Below the pieces are notes generated by a model. That model ran no database searches, had not been told where the DNA came from, and was given only the letters and a program-made list of their open reading frames with translations. Made by a program: the position numbers and the translations under genes. 64,000 nt of DNA, from assembly GCA_036346275.1 (NCBI GenBank), contig CM070725.1, positions 38,440,104-38,504,103 of the forward strand, read 5' to 3'. The DNA is from Otatea glauca. Taxonomy: Eukaryota > Streptophyta > Magnoliopsida > Poales > Poaceae. Positions within the stretch are counted from its first letter, which is position 1. Each line of letters begins with the position of its first letter. Below are positions 12,174-24,488 of this stretch, piece after piece.

Positions 12174-13102
12174 ACTGTTATTACGGCGATGCCTAGTCGT
12201 CGACTAGGCGTCTAGGCGGCCGACGGGAGGCGCCATGGCCCAGCGCCTCGCCTGAAGAGTGCCATGGCGGTCGCCTGGACATCCTAGCGTTGCGGCGGCA
12301 GCGACTAGGTGTATGGGCAGTCGACTGGAGTGGAGGCTAGTATTTGAGGGCTTGGTGAGTCACGGATAGGGGAGAACTCACGGGTGGATTGAAGCGATGA
12401 AGTGGAGGAAACCCTAGCAGCTGCGTAGCCGCCAGCAACTGCTCCTCCACCTTCCAGCGACTAGCGACCACTGAGCTGACCGGTAAACCCCTCCGCCTCC
12501 GCCTCCTCCTCCGCCACCCCTTCCCCCTTCGCATCTCCCTTTGCTTCTATCGCTGTCGGCACCATCACCTACGCCTCCGACTATGCATCACCAGCATCAG
12601 CTGCGCCTCCACCTCTGCGTCTTCGCCTCTGCATCGGTTGCGGCTCCACCTCTGCCGCTCTCCATCGCCTCCCCCTCCGCCTCTAGTATTAGCACCAGTA
12701 AGGGTGATGTTGTGCTGCGAGGAGCCGATAGAGCTGGTTTGGTGTTGTTGCTGTTGTTGCTTTGAGGAATTATTGTGATGTCTCGAGCCGGTTTGCACCA
12801 GTCAGTCAATGTGACGTCTCTTTGGCTTTGAACTAGTACTAGCAGCTGTCAGTGTGGATTTGGGGAATTATTCTCTGGCTTGCTGCTGTTGCTTGACCAG
12901 TAGTGGCTGACTGGCTGTGCAATCTACGCTGAATTGCTAACCGAGTACTGAGTAGTGTTGAACTGCTTGTATGGATTAGTAATTAGTGATGTAGTGCATA
13001 TTTCTTTGAGAATTGAGATGGCTTAGTTGGTCGCCTAATTGTCGCCTAGGCGTCCAGGCGTCTCGGAGGAGACTCGCCTCGTCGGGGCGCCGTGATAACC
13101 AT
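12174..13102. mobile_element. Non-autonomous TIR element with 10-bp target duplication, CCTAGGCG-rich
   Basis: 929 bp flanked by GGTGACTAGC at 12164-12173 and 13103-13112. Ends read ACTGTTATTACGGCG and, on the other strand, ATGGTTATCACGGCG. Subterminal sequence is rich in CTAGGCG-type words. The middle is a GC- and pyrimidine-rich stretch plus a (TTG)n-like run, with no transposase. Target length of 9-11 bp fits Mutator-like elements best; the superfamily is an inference. A 133-bp element at 28883-29015 has the same architecture. Confidence 0.78.
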
Positions 13103-14372
13103 GGTGACTAGCTGTCCTCTTCACTCAATGGCAGGTGGGACCAATTGGTTTTGAGCTGAGTTGGTTGGTCCAAAACCGAAATTCAAGCAGGAAGTGTAAG
13201 CTCATTAAACCTAAATTCTTACCTGAAAAGTTTTCAAACCATTAAACTTGTTTAATTACCCACTGCCCACTGGTATCATAATCTTAAGTCAAGAAAACTT
13301 TAATAAGTTCAAATAATTTGTAACTCCAAAAGCTGTGAAATAAATTTCTAAAAATTTCTAGAACCTTATGCATTCCAGATATGCAAAAATATTTGACATT
13401 TGACTTAGTTTGAACTAAGTTCCTAAATGACATCACTTTCTATACACATAAGATTTGAATGTAAATAACGTCCACAAATAATTGTTGAAACCAGTGAGAT
13501 CAACTTTAATGTTTTCCGGAGGTTGGGACCCTCTGATGCTTTAATGATACGACAATTCTCAGAGGTCAGGACCCTATGATGATATTAAGGTAATTGTACT
13601 CGGACGGTTATAAAGAAATACGAGACCAGCTTCGATATTTTCTAGAGGTCAGGACCCTCTGATGATATTCAGGTAATGGTATTTGGACGAATATTGAACT
13701 CGGACCCTACTAAGAATCTATATCATAACATGAATTTAAGAATTCGTAATATAAACAAACAAGTTTAAAAAAAAGTGAGGACCATTATCCAAAATCTTTT
13801 TATAACCAGGACCTTCTACTTTAACTCATATTTGAATTTGATGTTATCTGACTTCTTTTTGCCCTTATCGAATTTGCTATTTGTTTTGTTTCTTGCTGAA
13901 CGACGTGTAGTCATCGACGCTTTCGACACCGTCATCGACAACACCAACTACGACCTCGACTTCGACACAAACATCAACCAGCAAGGCAAGCACCACTTTT
14001 GATCATATCGATCCCAGTATTTTAATTTTCATTTTGTTTTGTCAAATCTATTTACGCATGCACGTATTTTCTGTAAATTTGCTATATTGTGGTACTAGTA
14101 GATATACCTATTATCTCATGGAGCCTCCTTAATAAATATTGATATGTGAACCTCGATAACCCTAGAATAAGGTTAGACAATACATAATATCAATATGGGT
14201 ATATTCCATTACATATTAATCATGTTTAGTCATGCTTTAGTATTGGAAATTGTAATAATCAGATTAAACTGTTTATTGAGAATTTTAAAAGGTTGGATAT
14301 GACATTAAAGGTTGCTGATATTTTAGTTAAAAATGAAGATAAAACTATGGTTTTGACGCGATCGATTATTGG

Positions 14373-14377
14373 CAATA
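14373..14377. repeat. Target-site duplication CAATA (left copy)
   Basis: CAATA precedes TGTAATGACCC at 14378 and recurs at 26688-26692 after the TTACA end. The outer sequence (ATTATTGG...GCCGGATG) rejoins in register with the homologous sister LTR. Confidence 0.92.
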
Positions 14378-14713
14378 TGTAATGACCCCCATTTTCACAT
14401 AAATGCAAAAATGGAAATCTCATGTGCATACAGTACTAGTCCCATGATCAGTGGCTAGCACGTATATTTACAACAATTGATATCACATCCAAACTCTTTA
14501 TTACAAATGATAATGGTAATTTATTCAATAAAGTCTTACAATACAGAGTGAAATGCAGCGGAAAGGATCAAAATTCTTGTAGTGTGCCCATCCGACCCTC
14601 AGGCAACTGACAAGCCATAATCCCTAGAAAAACTTCATCATTATCATTCCCGAATCTTGCGACAAATATGTTTTATCGAACTAATCTGATTCTTCACCTA
14701 AAAACAACAATTA

Positions 14714-14744
14714 AGCAAGGGTGAGTACTTTCGTACTCCGCAAG
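14714..14744 (-). promoter_or_regulatory. Conserved GAAA-loop hairpin near the 3' end of solo LTR A
   Basis: In LTR sense this reads GAGTACGAAAGTACTC within CTTGCGGAG...CACCCTTGC: a 6-bp perfect stem closed by GAAA, a GNRA-type tetraloop. The same motif is in D (27607-27636) and, with one stem mismatch, in B (about 33391-33420). Confidence 0.7.
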
Positions 14745-17474
14745 ACTTTTGCAAAACCTATAATATATGCAAGCCATTCCAAAGAAAAGGCTAGTATGGT
14801 TAGTTTGCATAAAGCCAATTTGGAATGTAAATACAGAATAGTAGATTGCAAACGATATTTAAGAAAAAGCAATTTAATACAGAAATAACAATATGTAGAG
14901 TATGAGTAAGTAAGTTTTATGAACCTGGGTATCATGACCTCATCTACAAACCATTCCCACTGACACACAGTAGAAATTACCGACACACGGTAGAAACAAG
15001 ATTTTATGAAAATAAAAACATCTAACTAGTGCTGGCGCACCAAGACTCCCATAATCGCGAGAACAGCTTTTTGAAAAGTTTTATACTCTGCAAAGGTGTA
15101 CATCTTTACCCACAAACCATGACCTTTTCATTTTGCCGCATATTTCACGCACCTTTGGCGTAGTGGCCAGAATGTTCATGACGAAAACCTTTACATTACC
15201 TAGGCTAACTTTGCACCAGCACGGTGACGTTAAACCCGTACTATGGTGTAAATGTTTGTACAGTCACTGCACAGTAAATGATTAAGCATATCCATAGTAT
15301 GACGTACACCGTTGTATCAGCAAACGTTGCTCCCAACACCTCGGTGTGGGCGCCCCTCCGAGCAACTAGTCACTGAAGAAGCTCGTACTACTCCGGCCTA
15401 CCAATGTGCAAAGTTAAACCAGATAACTTAATTGGTTTAAGGCTGTCCCATACCATCACTTGTGGTTTGTACGGTAATTCTTGGGTTTAACGAACACGTA
15501 GTTCGGTCCTTAATCCGACACGGGCAATAATCTCCCCCTACACTACGTACAAGTCCCTTGTACATGCGGCTATTGCCAATAATTGCCCGCATCAAAATCA
15601 TAGTTTTATTTTTATTTTCATCCAAAATACCAACCATAAAGAAAGTCACACCCAATAAATATCATATCCAACATTTTTAATTATGTCAAGGTTTTGTGTT
15701 TCTTTAAGCATGGCTAAGCATAACACTAAGTGTGAGTAACCCAAATTGACATCAAGTATTGTCTATGTTATTCTAGGGTTATCAAGGTTCACAAATCCAT
15801 ACTTATCAAGAAAGTTCTATGGAACTACAGGTACAACTACCATTACCCACAAAATAGCAGACTTTAATAAAAGTAACGCATACAATAAAACATTTATAAA
15901 ACTAGGATCAATATGATCAAAGGGGGTGCTTGCCTTACTTATTTATTGCTTACAACGAAGACGAAGCCACGGCTGATGGAGGCAACGACGGAGGTAGCGA
16001 CGTCGGATTCTACACGTCGTTCAATCGAAAATATAGCAAATATCCAACTTTAATAAGGACAAAAAGAAAATAGACAGAAAACCAAATGAAGATTTACTAA
16101 AGAAAACAGGGATATTTTAGGGTTAGAATTATGATTTCAAGACCTCATGATTTAGTTAATTATACATTCATATTGTCAATGACTTTTATGATGAACAAAA
16201 ATGGTTTCTTTTATAGATTATCTATTCTTGAATTACGAATTCAAGAGGCTAAAATTTTTAATTTTTGTATTTATAACTTTGAATTCTAGATGCTAAAATT
16301 ATTTGGATGAATAGAATTAACACATTTGACAATTGATCTGAAAGCTATAAATGAATGTGTCCTTTTTAATTGATTTTGCATAATAAGTGGTTTCGAATAT
16401 GATAGATCTGTTAAGCTAGGTTACTGGTTATATATTTCCAATTTTTAAGAATATTCTGGTGATACAAATATCTTAACTACGGATTTCTTCATTGTTTCCG
16501 AGTTCGTTTATTCACAATATGAAGTTCAGAAATCATATTACTTAAGGTTATTTGGCTAATAGGATTTATATGCGAAACATAATGAACAGAGATTATTTCT
16601 TTAGAATAGCGTAGTCTATACTTTGAAGAACATTCTTAAGCTGATTTCATACATTTTAGTACTTAGACGAGACATTATATTCATTGTCGAAATAGCTTAT
16701 ATGATATTAAGGGTTATGATGACCATAATACTTAAGGGTATTGGGTTAGCCGGATTCAGATGCAAAGCAAGTTGTAATAAGAATATTTTTCTAGATTATG
16801 GTAGTACATATCCTAAATATTATTTCTAAACTGATAGTCATAAAATTTGCTTTAAGACGAATATTCTACGGGCTGTTGAAAATGCTTAAGTAGTTCTATA
16901 ATCTACACGATAAAGGTTCAGTTTCCGTTTTAAGTTTACGACCGCACCCTATAAGATTATTTATCCATTTTTCTACCATAAGCATGGGACATCACTAAGA
17001 GTGTTTTAAAGTTGGTTATGTGATAGTTTGCTTTCATCCGAGATGTTTTTCATATAAGAGATCAGCAAGGCCTGATATGGACTTATTTTAACACTGCATC
17101 AATATGAAATATTTTTGCATATCTAAGGATGCTATGGTCTTATTTGAACCTAGGAATTGGTTTTATCAATATTTGAATTTATATATTCAGGATATAACTA
17201 TTTTGATTTCTATGCATTGGATAAATGACCTACGTACAAATTTAGTTTAACTAGATTGAAATTTAAATATTTTTGCACAAATAGGTTGCTTAGGGTCTCG
17301 GAAGCATACAAGAATTATTATATTATTTTAGGTTTACATAGTTCCATTATGGTCCATATTAGGGTTCTGTCATTTGAATTATTCTATGCCAGAATTTTGA
17401 ATATTATAAGTGGGTCATGCTTAACTTATCTTCATTAAAATTTCAAAGTTTATGAGATGATTTTGTATGGCAGA

Positions 17475-17954
<480 letters not shown>

Positions 17955-19117
17955 TATATATGTATATATATATATATATAGAAACAATGATTATTCGAGC
18001 TTAGTCTACTTAATTCAAAGATCATGAAATTTCGTGAGTTTAAAGATTTAATCTAGTCAAGATAATTCAGATTCCTGATACTTTTGATCTTCAAGCTATA
18101 CATGACATTCCCTATACTTGAAACAGTACTTTATAGGATATAGATACTTAAGAGCATGATTAAGATAAAGATTAAACTAATTTAGGGTTTACTTATTTAA
18201 GGTCTTGGTGTTCAAATAAAGTTATCAGATCAAGTGTATTAACTTTGTTCCCTTATATTCAATATCATCCTAATTTATAAAACTTTATATTAGGGCCTTC
18301 AGGGGACATGAGAACGCACCTGCACATTTGTATATTTAGAATAGGGATCATTTAAACTAAATCAAGCATTACTTTGCTTTAGGTTTGGACATTGGAATTA
18401 GATTCACCTTCTAATTTGAGTTGGAGATCAATTCATAATAATCAAGGATATTTCTTTTCTGATTTTTGAGCCTTGGATTAGTTAGCTAATCTTGCAATCA
18501 ATTATGTGGTTCCACCTGCCATGGGGTTAGGAATTCTAACTGAAGCTACTAATTCTAATTATACTCTAGATGTGGAGACATACAAGAAAACAAAGAACAG
18601 AGAGGCTGCTTGTTGTTGATACCTTTGGTTGGATGGTGCCACTGCCACTAGTCAGTTGTTGAATGCTTCACAGAACAGAGCAAGCTCGTAGCTACAGTAG
18701 TCTCCGCTACAGTACATGCCATGGGAGCTCCTCTGCAATCTTCGATAGGAGATGGAGCAAGTGTATGGAGCTTGTGGTGGTCAAAGCGGAAGAAGACGAC
18801 CTCATTGATGCTGTAGGAAGTGACGGCCGAAGCCACGGCAGTCCGTAGCGGCGGCGCGGCGGAGTGTTGGGATGGCGGTGCAGAGCTCGTGGTGGTGGAG
18901 CTCCATAGCGAGGGAAAACTCGAATTGATTTGAGGGTATTAGTTGGCTGTGGACGTAGTTGCTCCATGCGAAATTAATTGAAAAACGATGCTTCAAGCAT
19001 GGAGCTAGCTCGGTTTTGATTGCAATGGGGAAGGCTCGGCCATGGTGGAATTGAAGATGGCTCAGTTGAAATTGGCGCCCGTATTTGAAGGAGGTGGTAC
19101 CAAGGAGCATGGGGAAG

Positions 19118-19124
19118 CTTTATA
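19118..19124 (-). promoter_or_regulatory. TATA box of solo LTR A
   Basis: TATAAAG on the minus strand, followed downstream by GC-rich leader sequence. The position matches the boxes in LTRs B and D. Confidence 0.55.
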
Positions 19125-19429
19125 GGTGAGCAATGGCTGTGGTCAAGGTGTGAACTCGAGCTCTAGGGCGGTGCCAAAATTTTAACAGTGGAGAGCGACG
19201 TGTAATGATCATGGCCGGGTTTGAGTGATGGTGACACGTTTCCTTGGCTGTATACGGCACCTAGGTCGGTTTGAGGGCTTGGTTTGCTTTGATTTTTACC
19301 TTAATTTGGTTGTTTGACCAAGAAAACAGAGAACCTTGCGCTGGCTCTGTTCTGGTTGAGGGGAAGAAGAGACAAATGACAAGTGGGTCCCACTTTGGTA
19401 CGGACACACACTACAAGAGACAGAGAAAA

Positions 19430-19640
19430 ATTCGTGGATTTTTTTAAATTCGTGGGCCAAAAAAAACCCACGAATTTATTTATTTAAATTCGTCGGTTTC
19501 TATAAAACCCACGTTTTTAATTAAATTCGTGGGCCACAATAACACCCACGAATTTATTTATTTAAATTCGTGGGCCACAATTTACCCACGAATTTACTTA
19601 TTTAAATTCATGGGCCACAATACACCCACGAATTTAACAG
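19430..19640. repeat. Left subterminal repeat array of the CACTA element
   Basis: At least eight direct and inverted copies of AAATTCGTGGG / CCCACGAATTT, spaced about 15-30 bp and mostly arranged as inverted pairs. Every unit contains one CpG. Confidence 0.93.
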
Positions 19641-19679
19641 CGAATTGAAAAGCCCATCGGGCTTCCTCTCTCTGTCTTC

Positions 19680-20160
19680 ACTGCTCTCTCCCGCTCATGC
19701 CGCGCGCGCCGCGCCCGCCCACCCCCGCCGCTGCCGCCGCGCCGCGGCCCCCATGCCCCAGCGCCCGCGCCGCGCTGCCGCGCCCGCCCCGCTGTCGCGC
19801 CGCCCGCCGCCCCTCTCGGCCACGCCGCCGCCCGCCCGCCCTCCCGCACGCTACCGCCACGCTCGCTCGGCCCGAGACGCCGCCCGGCCGCCCGCCCACC
19901 CACGCCGCCGCCCGCCGGCCGCCACCGCGCGTCGCCCGCCCCGCCTGCTGCGTCGCCGCCGCCTCGCCGCCCTCCCGCCGCGCCGCCGCCGCTCGGCCGC
20001 CCGACGCCGCCCGCCCATCCGCCGCCCGGCCGCCCGCCGCCCTGCCTCGCCGCCCGCCGCCGCCCCCCCCCCCGCCGCGCCAGCGCCATCGCCGCGCCGC
20101 CGCCGCCGTCGCCCCCCCCGCCCTCCTGGACCCTCCGCGACGCCCCACCGGCGTTGGAGA
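19680..20160 (+). other. GC-rich island of the CACTA element
   Basis: About 480 bp made almost wholly of C and G, with CCGCC words. All frames on both strands are largely open for that reason only. It ends at GGAGAAGGTATATT, which could be a 5' splice site (AAG|GTATAT) of an untranslated first exon. Confidence 0.75.
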
Positions 20161-20320
20161 AGGTATATTTCATCTCTTTTTATATTCGTTTGAAGTTATT
20201 TCATCTCATTTTATATTCATTTGCATATGGTATATATATTTTATTTTCTCACTTGTTGTTGTATATAAAGTTAGAGTTTAGGGTTTGTGTCGAACAAGAG
20301 AGAACCTAGCGTCACCCGTT

Positions 20321-20371
20321 GGGAACGGCGCATCTCACATTTGCTTGTGAGGTGCGCGTTCGAATTATCCA
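20321..20371 (+). repeat. Short hairpin in the CACTA 5' region
   Basis: GCGCATCTCACA, a 6-nt loop, then TGTGAGGTGCGC: a stem of about 15 bp, counting AACG/CGTT outside. It lies just upstream of a larger inverted repeat. Confidence 0.7.
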
Positions 20372-20588
20372 GTATTTTGGACGGCCCGAGAATGTTGGTT
20401 GTTGCATAGGGCACGTGGCGTATGAGCGATCCGAGCGTGATTTCGCCGCATAACCTGTTGTTCTCCGACGCACCAAAGATCGAGCGTGCGTTTGGAGAAC
20501 AATGGGTTATGCCGCCAAATTTCGTTCGATTAAGTAGCGCACGTCACAGGTCGCATGCAATAGCCTCCATTCTTGGATGGGTTTAGAA
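20372..20588 (+). repeat. Large imperfect palindrome in the CACTA 5' region
   Basis: Arms of about 100 bp face each other around a loop near 20474-20484. Matching blocks are CGCCGCATAACC...TTCTCC and GGAGAAC..GGGTTATGCCGCC; outer blocks (TTGCAT, CACGT) also pair. It lies between the GC-rich island and the transposase remnant. Confidence 0.75.
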
Positions 20589-20668
20589 CACTCTTTCCTA
20601 ATAGGGTTGTCTTTGTCACCTAAGCCACGGTCGTACGTTGACATCATTTCATTTGTTTAGCTTTGATA

Positions 20669-21564
20669 ATGGGTGACGATTGAAGGGCGATGTATGACGG
20701 ATGGAGGAGTGATGGGGGACACTCAAGGGAATGGGGGCAGATCACGGATGCTTTCTTGAAGCAAGCATTCTCTGGAGGAGCTGAATATGTGTATTGCCCG
20801 TGTACCCTCTGCGAGAATAACAGCTACTACAGCAAGGATATAGTGCAGTATCACATTTGAAAAAATGGGTTCATGCCTAACTATTTAGTGTGGCACCGTC
20901 ATTGAGAGGCCGCAGGGCAGGCCATTGAGATGGAAGAGATGCTGGACCATGGGGAGGATCACGACCGGATGGAAGAGATGCGGATGATCTTGGCGGGGAT
21001 GAATTTAACTCGGGGAGGGTCACAGTAGGAGGAGGTTAAGGAATTCTATAGGCTACTTGACGCCTTGGGCGAAGTCGCATGACTTGACCAATGTGACCGT
21101 CCTACGGTGGTTACGGCTTATGTCGATGAAGTCAGTTCAACTTTTCGAACAAATGTTTCAACGCTTTGCTTGAACTTATGAATGATGTCCTTCCGCCTAA
21201 CCACAAGATGCCAAAGGATTTGTACCAATCGAAAAAGTTGATGGCGGCCTCGGGATGAATTACGGAAGATTGATGTGTGCGAGAATAATTGCATGTCGCT
21301 CGGAAGGATCATTACAAGGATACTCATTGTATGCATTGCGGTAAGTGTAGATTCGTTGAGGTGGTAGATGAGGAAGGGTATCGGTGACTACAAAGGTCGC
21401 GACTAAGCGGCTTTCGTACATGCCGATCACGGATAGGCTTAAACGGCTGTACATGTCAAAAGAAACAGCGAAACATATGCGGTGGCACAAAGAAGGTAAA
21501 TGTGAGGACCAAGACCCGGATATGATAGTGCATCCGTCTGATGGCGAGGATAATGAAGGACATG
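20669..21564 (+). pseudogene. CACTA TnpD-like transposase, N-terminal fragment, decayed
   Basis: Reading from ATG 20669 gives the transposase-associated domain found at the N-terminus of plant En/Spm transposases (MYDGWRSDGGHSREWGQIT, CPCTLCENNSYYSKD, NGFMPNYLVWHRH). TGA codons interrupt it near 20681, 20859 and 20904. The start of the Transposase_21 domain follows: MPKDLYQSKKLMA (about 21207-21245), a frameshifted Cys-rich piece, then KRLSYMPITDRLKRLY and HMRWHKEGKCEDQD (21406-21510). The catalytic part of that domain is missing: after the HPSDGE segment the sequence passes straight into tnpA-like sequence. Several stops fit CGA to TGA change. It cannot make an active transposase. Confidence 0.85.
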
Positions 21565-23180
21565 GAGGCTTGGAGGTGGATGTGCCGGTACTGGGGGTCG
21601 GAGGATTTTCAAGAAAAATCAAATAGAAATCGAGGGAACAGAAGAAGTAGATTGGGGAAGCACAAGTACGGCGCAGACACACACATTGGCCTAGAGCAAT
21701 GCATGGTAAGTATCGGTATTATAATTTTTAGTGAGTTTGTCACTATGTTTATAACTTTGCATCGTAGGAGGCTGAAAGTGGGAGTACTCCCACTTTTGTG
21801 GAAGTTTACATCCGGGGGCACCAAGGCAAGGATCCACAGAACCCAGATGTGTTGTGCGATGATGGGGCTAGTGAGAGGGTGGTAAGTATAAATGACACAA
21901 TATGTTTTGTGCAAATTTACATTCAGGAGCACCAAAATGCTGTTTTGCAGGCGTCATATGCAGAACAAATGACACAACGTCATGGGCCGGAGGTTGATTG
22001 GAGGGCCACGCCGGTCGATGTGGAAGCGTTGTACCACACTGGAGGGGGCCTAAAGCATGGGAGGTTCGTTAATAAAACTGATTTTAATTGTTTTCGCTCT
22101 ACTAAGGAAAAAAATGTTGCATCACATTTCAGTATATATCGTTTGTAGGTGGGCCATGGGGGATGGAGTTGTGGACTGTGATCGTCTTCCACGAGGCTCG
22201 GTTTCCTCACAGGGGAGTGCTCGTTCGTCGAAGTCCGCATGGGAAGCACAAGCGCACGAGGAGGCTCGTGAAGCGCGAGAGGAGGCTCGTAAAGTGCAAG
22301 AAGAGTCTCGTCAAGCACGAGAGGAAGCTCGTAGAAGCCGAGAAGACTCAGAATACATGAAAATGTATCTGCAGGTACAATCTCAACTTTGAACAAAACG
22401 CTCAATTGTACATTTGTTATTAAAATCTAACAAACAATCTATATGCAGCAACTGTCACAATCTCTTGGACCTAACATGCCAGTGTTTCGCCCTCCTGTTA
22501 TGCCGCAGGTAAAGATACTTGAGTTCATTACTCTCTAATTCACTTAGCTCGTAAAATCAAGAATTCACAAACTTGACTATTATGTCATAGGGCTCCCAGC
22601 CACCTCCCTTCTACATGTTTTCTCCGCACATGCAGCCACCACCACAAGGAGAATTATCACAGGGTGCTCAGCCTCCCCCGGCCCTTCATAAACCCTCTTT
22701 GGGATGCAAGCACCACCCTAGGAGATGCACCTCGGGTTATATGATATTCTCATGCATTCTTTATTTTTAAAAACTCTATTATGTATACTTTATATCACAA
22801 ACTATGATCCACAAAGCTCCCACCTCCTCCTCCTTTCTACATGTTCACTCCACAGATCGACCACCTTCTGCAGGAGAGGCACCACCAGTAAAGACGGATC
22901 GGTTCAATTCGTTATTCAAAATTTGAATGAATGATTTATATGTGGCATAATGTACCTGTATATGCCTTACAGGGCTCCAACCTCCAAACCCGTTCTACAT
23001 GTACCCACCACCTATGTCAGGCCAAGGAATGCCTATGTACTTCAACCCGTGGGCCCTGCAGCCACCTCAGATGACACCATAGGTATGGATGTCGAAAACA
23101 TTCTAAGTTTGCGACACGAGCTAAGTTTGTCAATTCTTGAACTTACAGGTTTCTGGGTCACGCCCTCCAGCACGTACTAA
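21545..23180 (+). pseudogene. CACTA TnpA-like (Ptta/En/Spm, Transposase_24) gene remnant with readable exons
   Basis: TnpA-type proteins bind the subterminal repeats. Exons with GT/AG borders: to 21705 (WRWMCRYWGSEDFQEKSNRN), 21768-21881 (FVEVYIRGHQGKDPQNPDV), 21951-22063 (EQMTQRHGPEVDWRATP), 22149-22374, 22449-22508, then Pro-rich exons from 22591. Exon 22149-22374 encodes a charged repeat of EEAREAREEARK type, probably a coiled coil. Later exons are rich in QPPPFYMFSP-like words. The first exon is fused to the TnpD fragment by an internal deletion near 21545-21565, so there is no start codon of its own. The 3' end is duplicated (23139-23520, 24489-25037). The splice pattern is well kept; whether it is expressed is unknown. 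Confidence 0.75.
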
Positions 23181-23520
23181 CGACGACATCATAGAAGACA
23201 TCTTCAACAATACGGCGGTGGTGGTGGTCATTGCGTCGTAGTTTACAAATTGCCGTTTTGGATGTGTGATTGATTATCTAAGAATCGCTAGAATGTCTCA
23301 TACGGTTTGAGATATTGATATATATATTATAACGCAAATGTTTTTTGTCCGCTAAGTGGATATCCTATTTACTAGAGAGGTCATGCCAAAATTTTGTACA
23401 TTTCGATGACTTAGTTTTAAGCTGGTTTTAAAGAGTTAAAAGGTTGGTTTGGTCTTTTAGTAGAGGTAATAGGTTTGGTGTCTCGTTTGTTAATTCTTCG
23501 TTCGCTTGAACTTTGTTGTG
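23139..23520 (+). repeat. Duplicated 3' segment of the CACTA gene, copy 1
   Basis: GAACTTACAGGTTTCTGGGT through the Cys-poor tail, then GTTTACAAATTGCCG and GAGAGGTCATGCC, up to CGTTCGCTTGAACTT. It recurs at 24489-25037. Confidence 0.88.
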
Positions 23521-24488
23521 GAGTTTGATGACCTTGGTGAGCTACCCGGCTTCCTCCTTCCTTCCTCTTGCTCAAATTTAGGAACATTAGTTGCAATTTA
23601 GTCGATGTGCGTGGATGGACAGATGCTTCATAGGAAATTTAGTTCATTCTTTTAGTATATATCAATCTGAGTAATCTGTTGCAATAGTGATAATTTCAGT
23701 TGAAATGCATAACTTAGTCGATTTTAGGACATTTAGGCAACTCTTTTTTAAACCTTGCACAAATCATCTCAATGTTCATACTTGAAAAGGTTTACTTGTG
23801 TGCTTATGAAAGTTCATTGCTGTGCTCCTGTAGATATGTGATGGTTTACCAAATTATTAACCCATTACATGCTATTTGATTTTTTTCTTTCTGTCAATAA
23901 CTTTTTGATTTGGAACCTTATATTGTGCTGACTTGTTGGAATTGAAAAGTTATCTAAAGACAACTTGTTCAATTGTAAACTTATGTTTTAAATGATTTAT
24001 ATGGCATCCTTGTAGAATGTGTTGTTTGCCCATGTACAATCTGATTGTTTATCCTTGTAGAATGCTTCATATTTGTACTTTGTATATTGAACTCTTAAAA
24101 TGACTACCAAAACTCTTAATTGCTTCTTTGAACTATTTTCACTGTTTGTTATCTTTTGAATACTCAGTGATGCAATTAGGGTCTTTGGAAGTTGAATTAA
24201 ATAATTTTAGTTGTAATCTTGGCCTTGAACTAGATGATTAACTTCTGTTAATACTAGAGAGTATTACTTTGATGCTTCATTGAATATGAGATTGATGTTC
24301 ATATGATTATTATAGCATATCTTGACTAGCTCGTAGGTGTAGTTCTTATATATAGTATCTATTCTTGTTTAGCTTGACCTGTCATATTGATATTCTTATA
24401 TTGTGTCTTGGTTGAATAGTACTATTCTGACCTTGTTTCATGTGAATCAGCATAATGTTACTTGTAACACAACCTAAGTTAATCTTGA
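23521..24488 (+). other. Spacer between the duplicated CACTA segments
   Basis: About 970 bp, AT-rich and intron-like, with no reading frame of note. It is unique to the interval between the copies. Confidence 0.5.

Larger units (their letters stand above)
10590..14377 (+). mobile_element. Large gypsy-type solo LTR 'D', 5' part (split by a later insertion)
   Basis: Starts TGTAACATCCCGG; its 3' part is at 26688-27973. Together they give about 5.1 kb with TG...CA ends and a 5-bp target-site duplication, and no coding domain, so it is read as a solo LTR. It is homologous in inverse orientation to the LTRs at 14378-26687 and 33058-38531. It contains a TATA box at 11653, a GC-rich transcribed-type region (11690-12160) and a 929-bp DNA element (12174-13102). 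The 5' part ends in ATTATTGGCAATA, where the next LTR was inserted. Confidence 0.88.

Noticed and set aside
19634..20281. Open frames of 156-194 codons in the CACTA GC island
   Set aside because: All are low-complexity Pro/Ala/Arg or Gly/Ala/Arg frames on both strands, with no domain.
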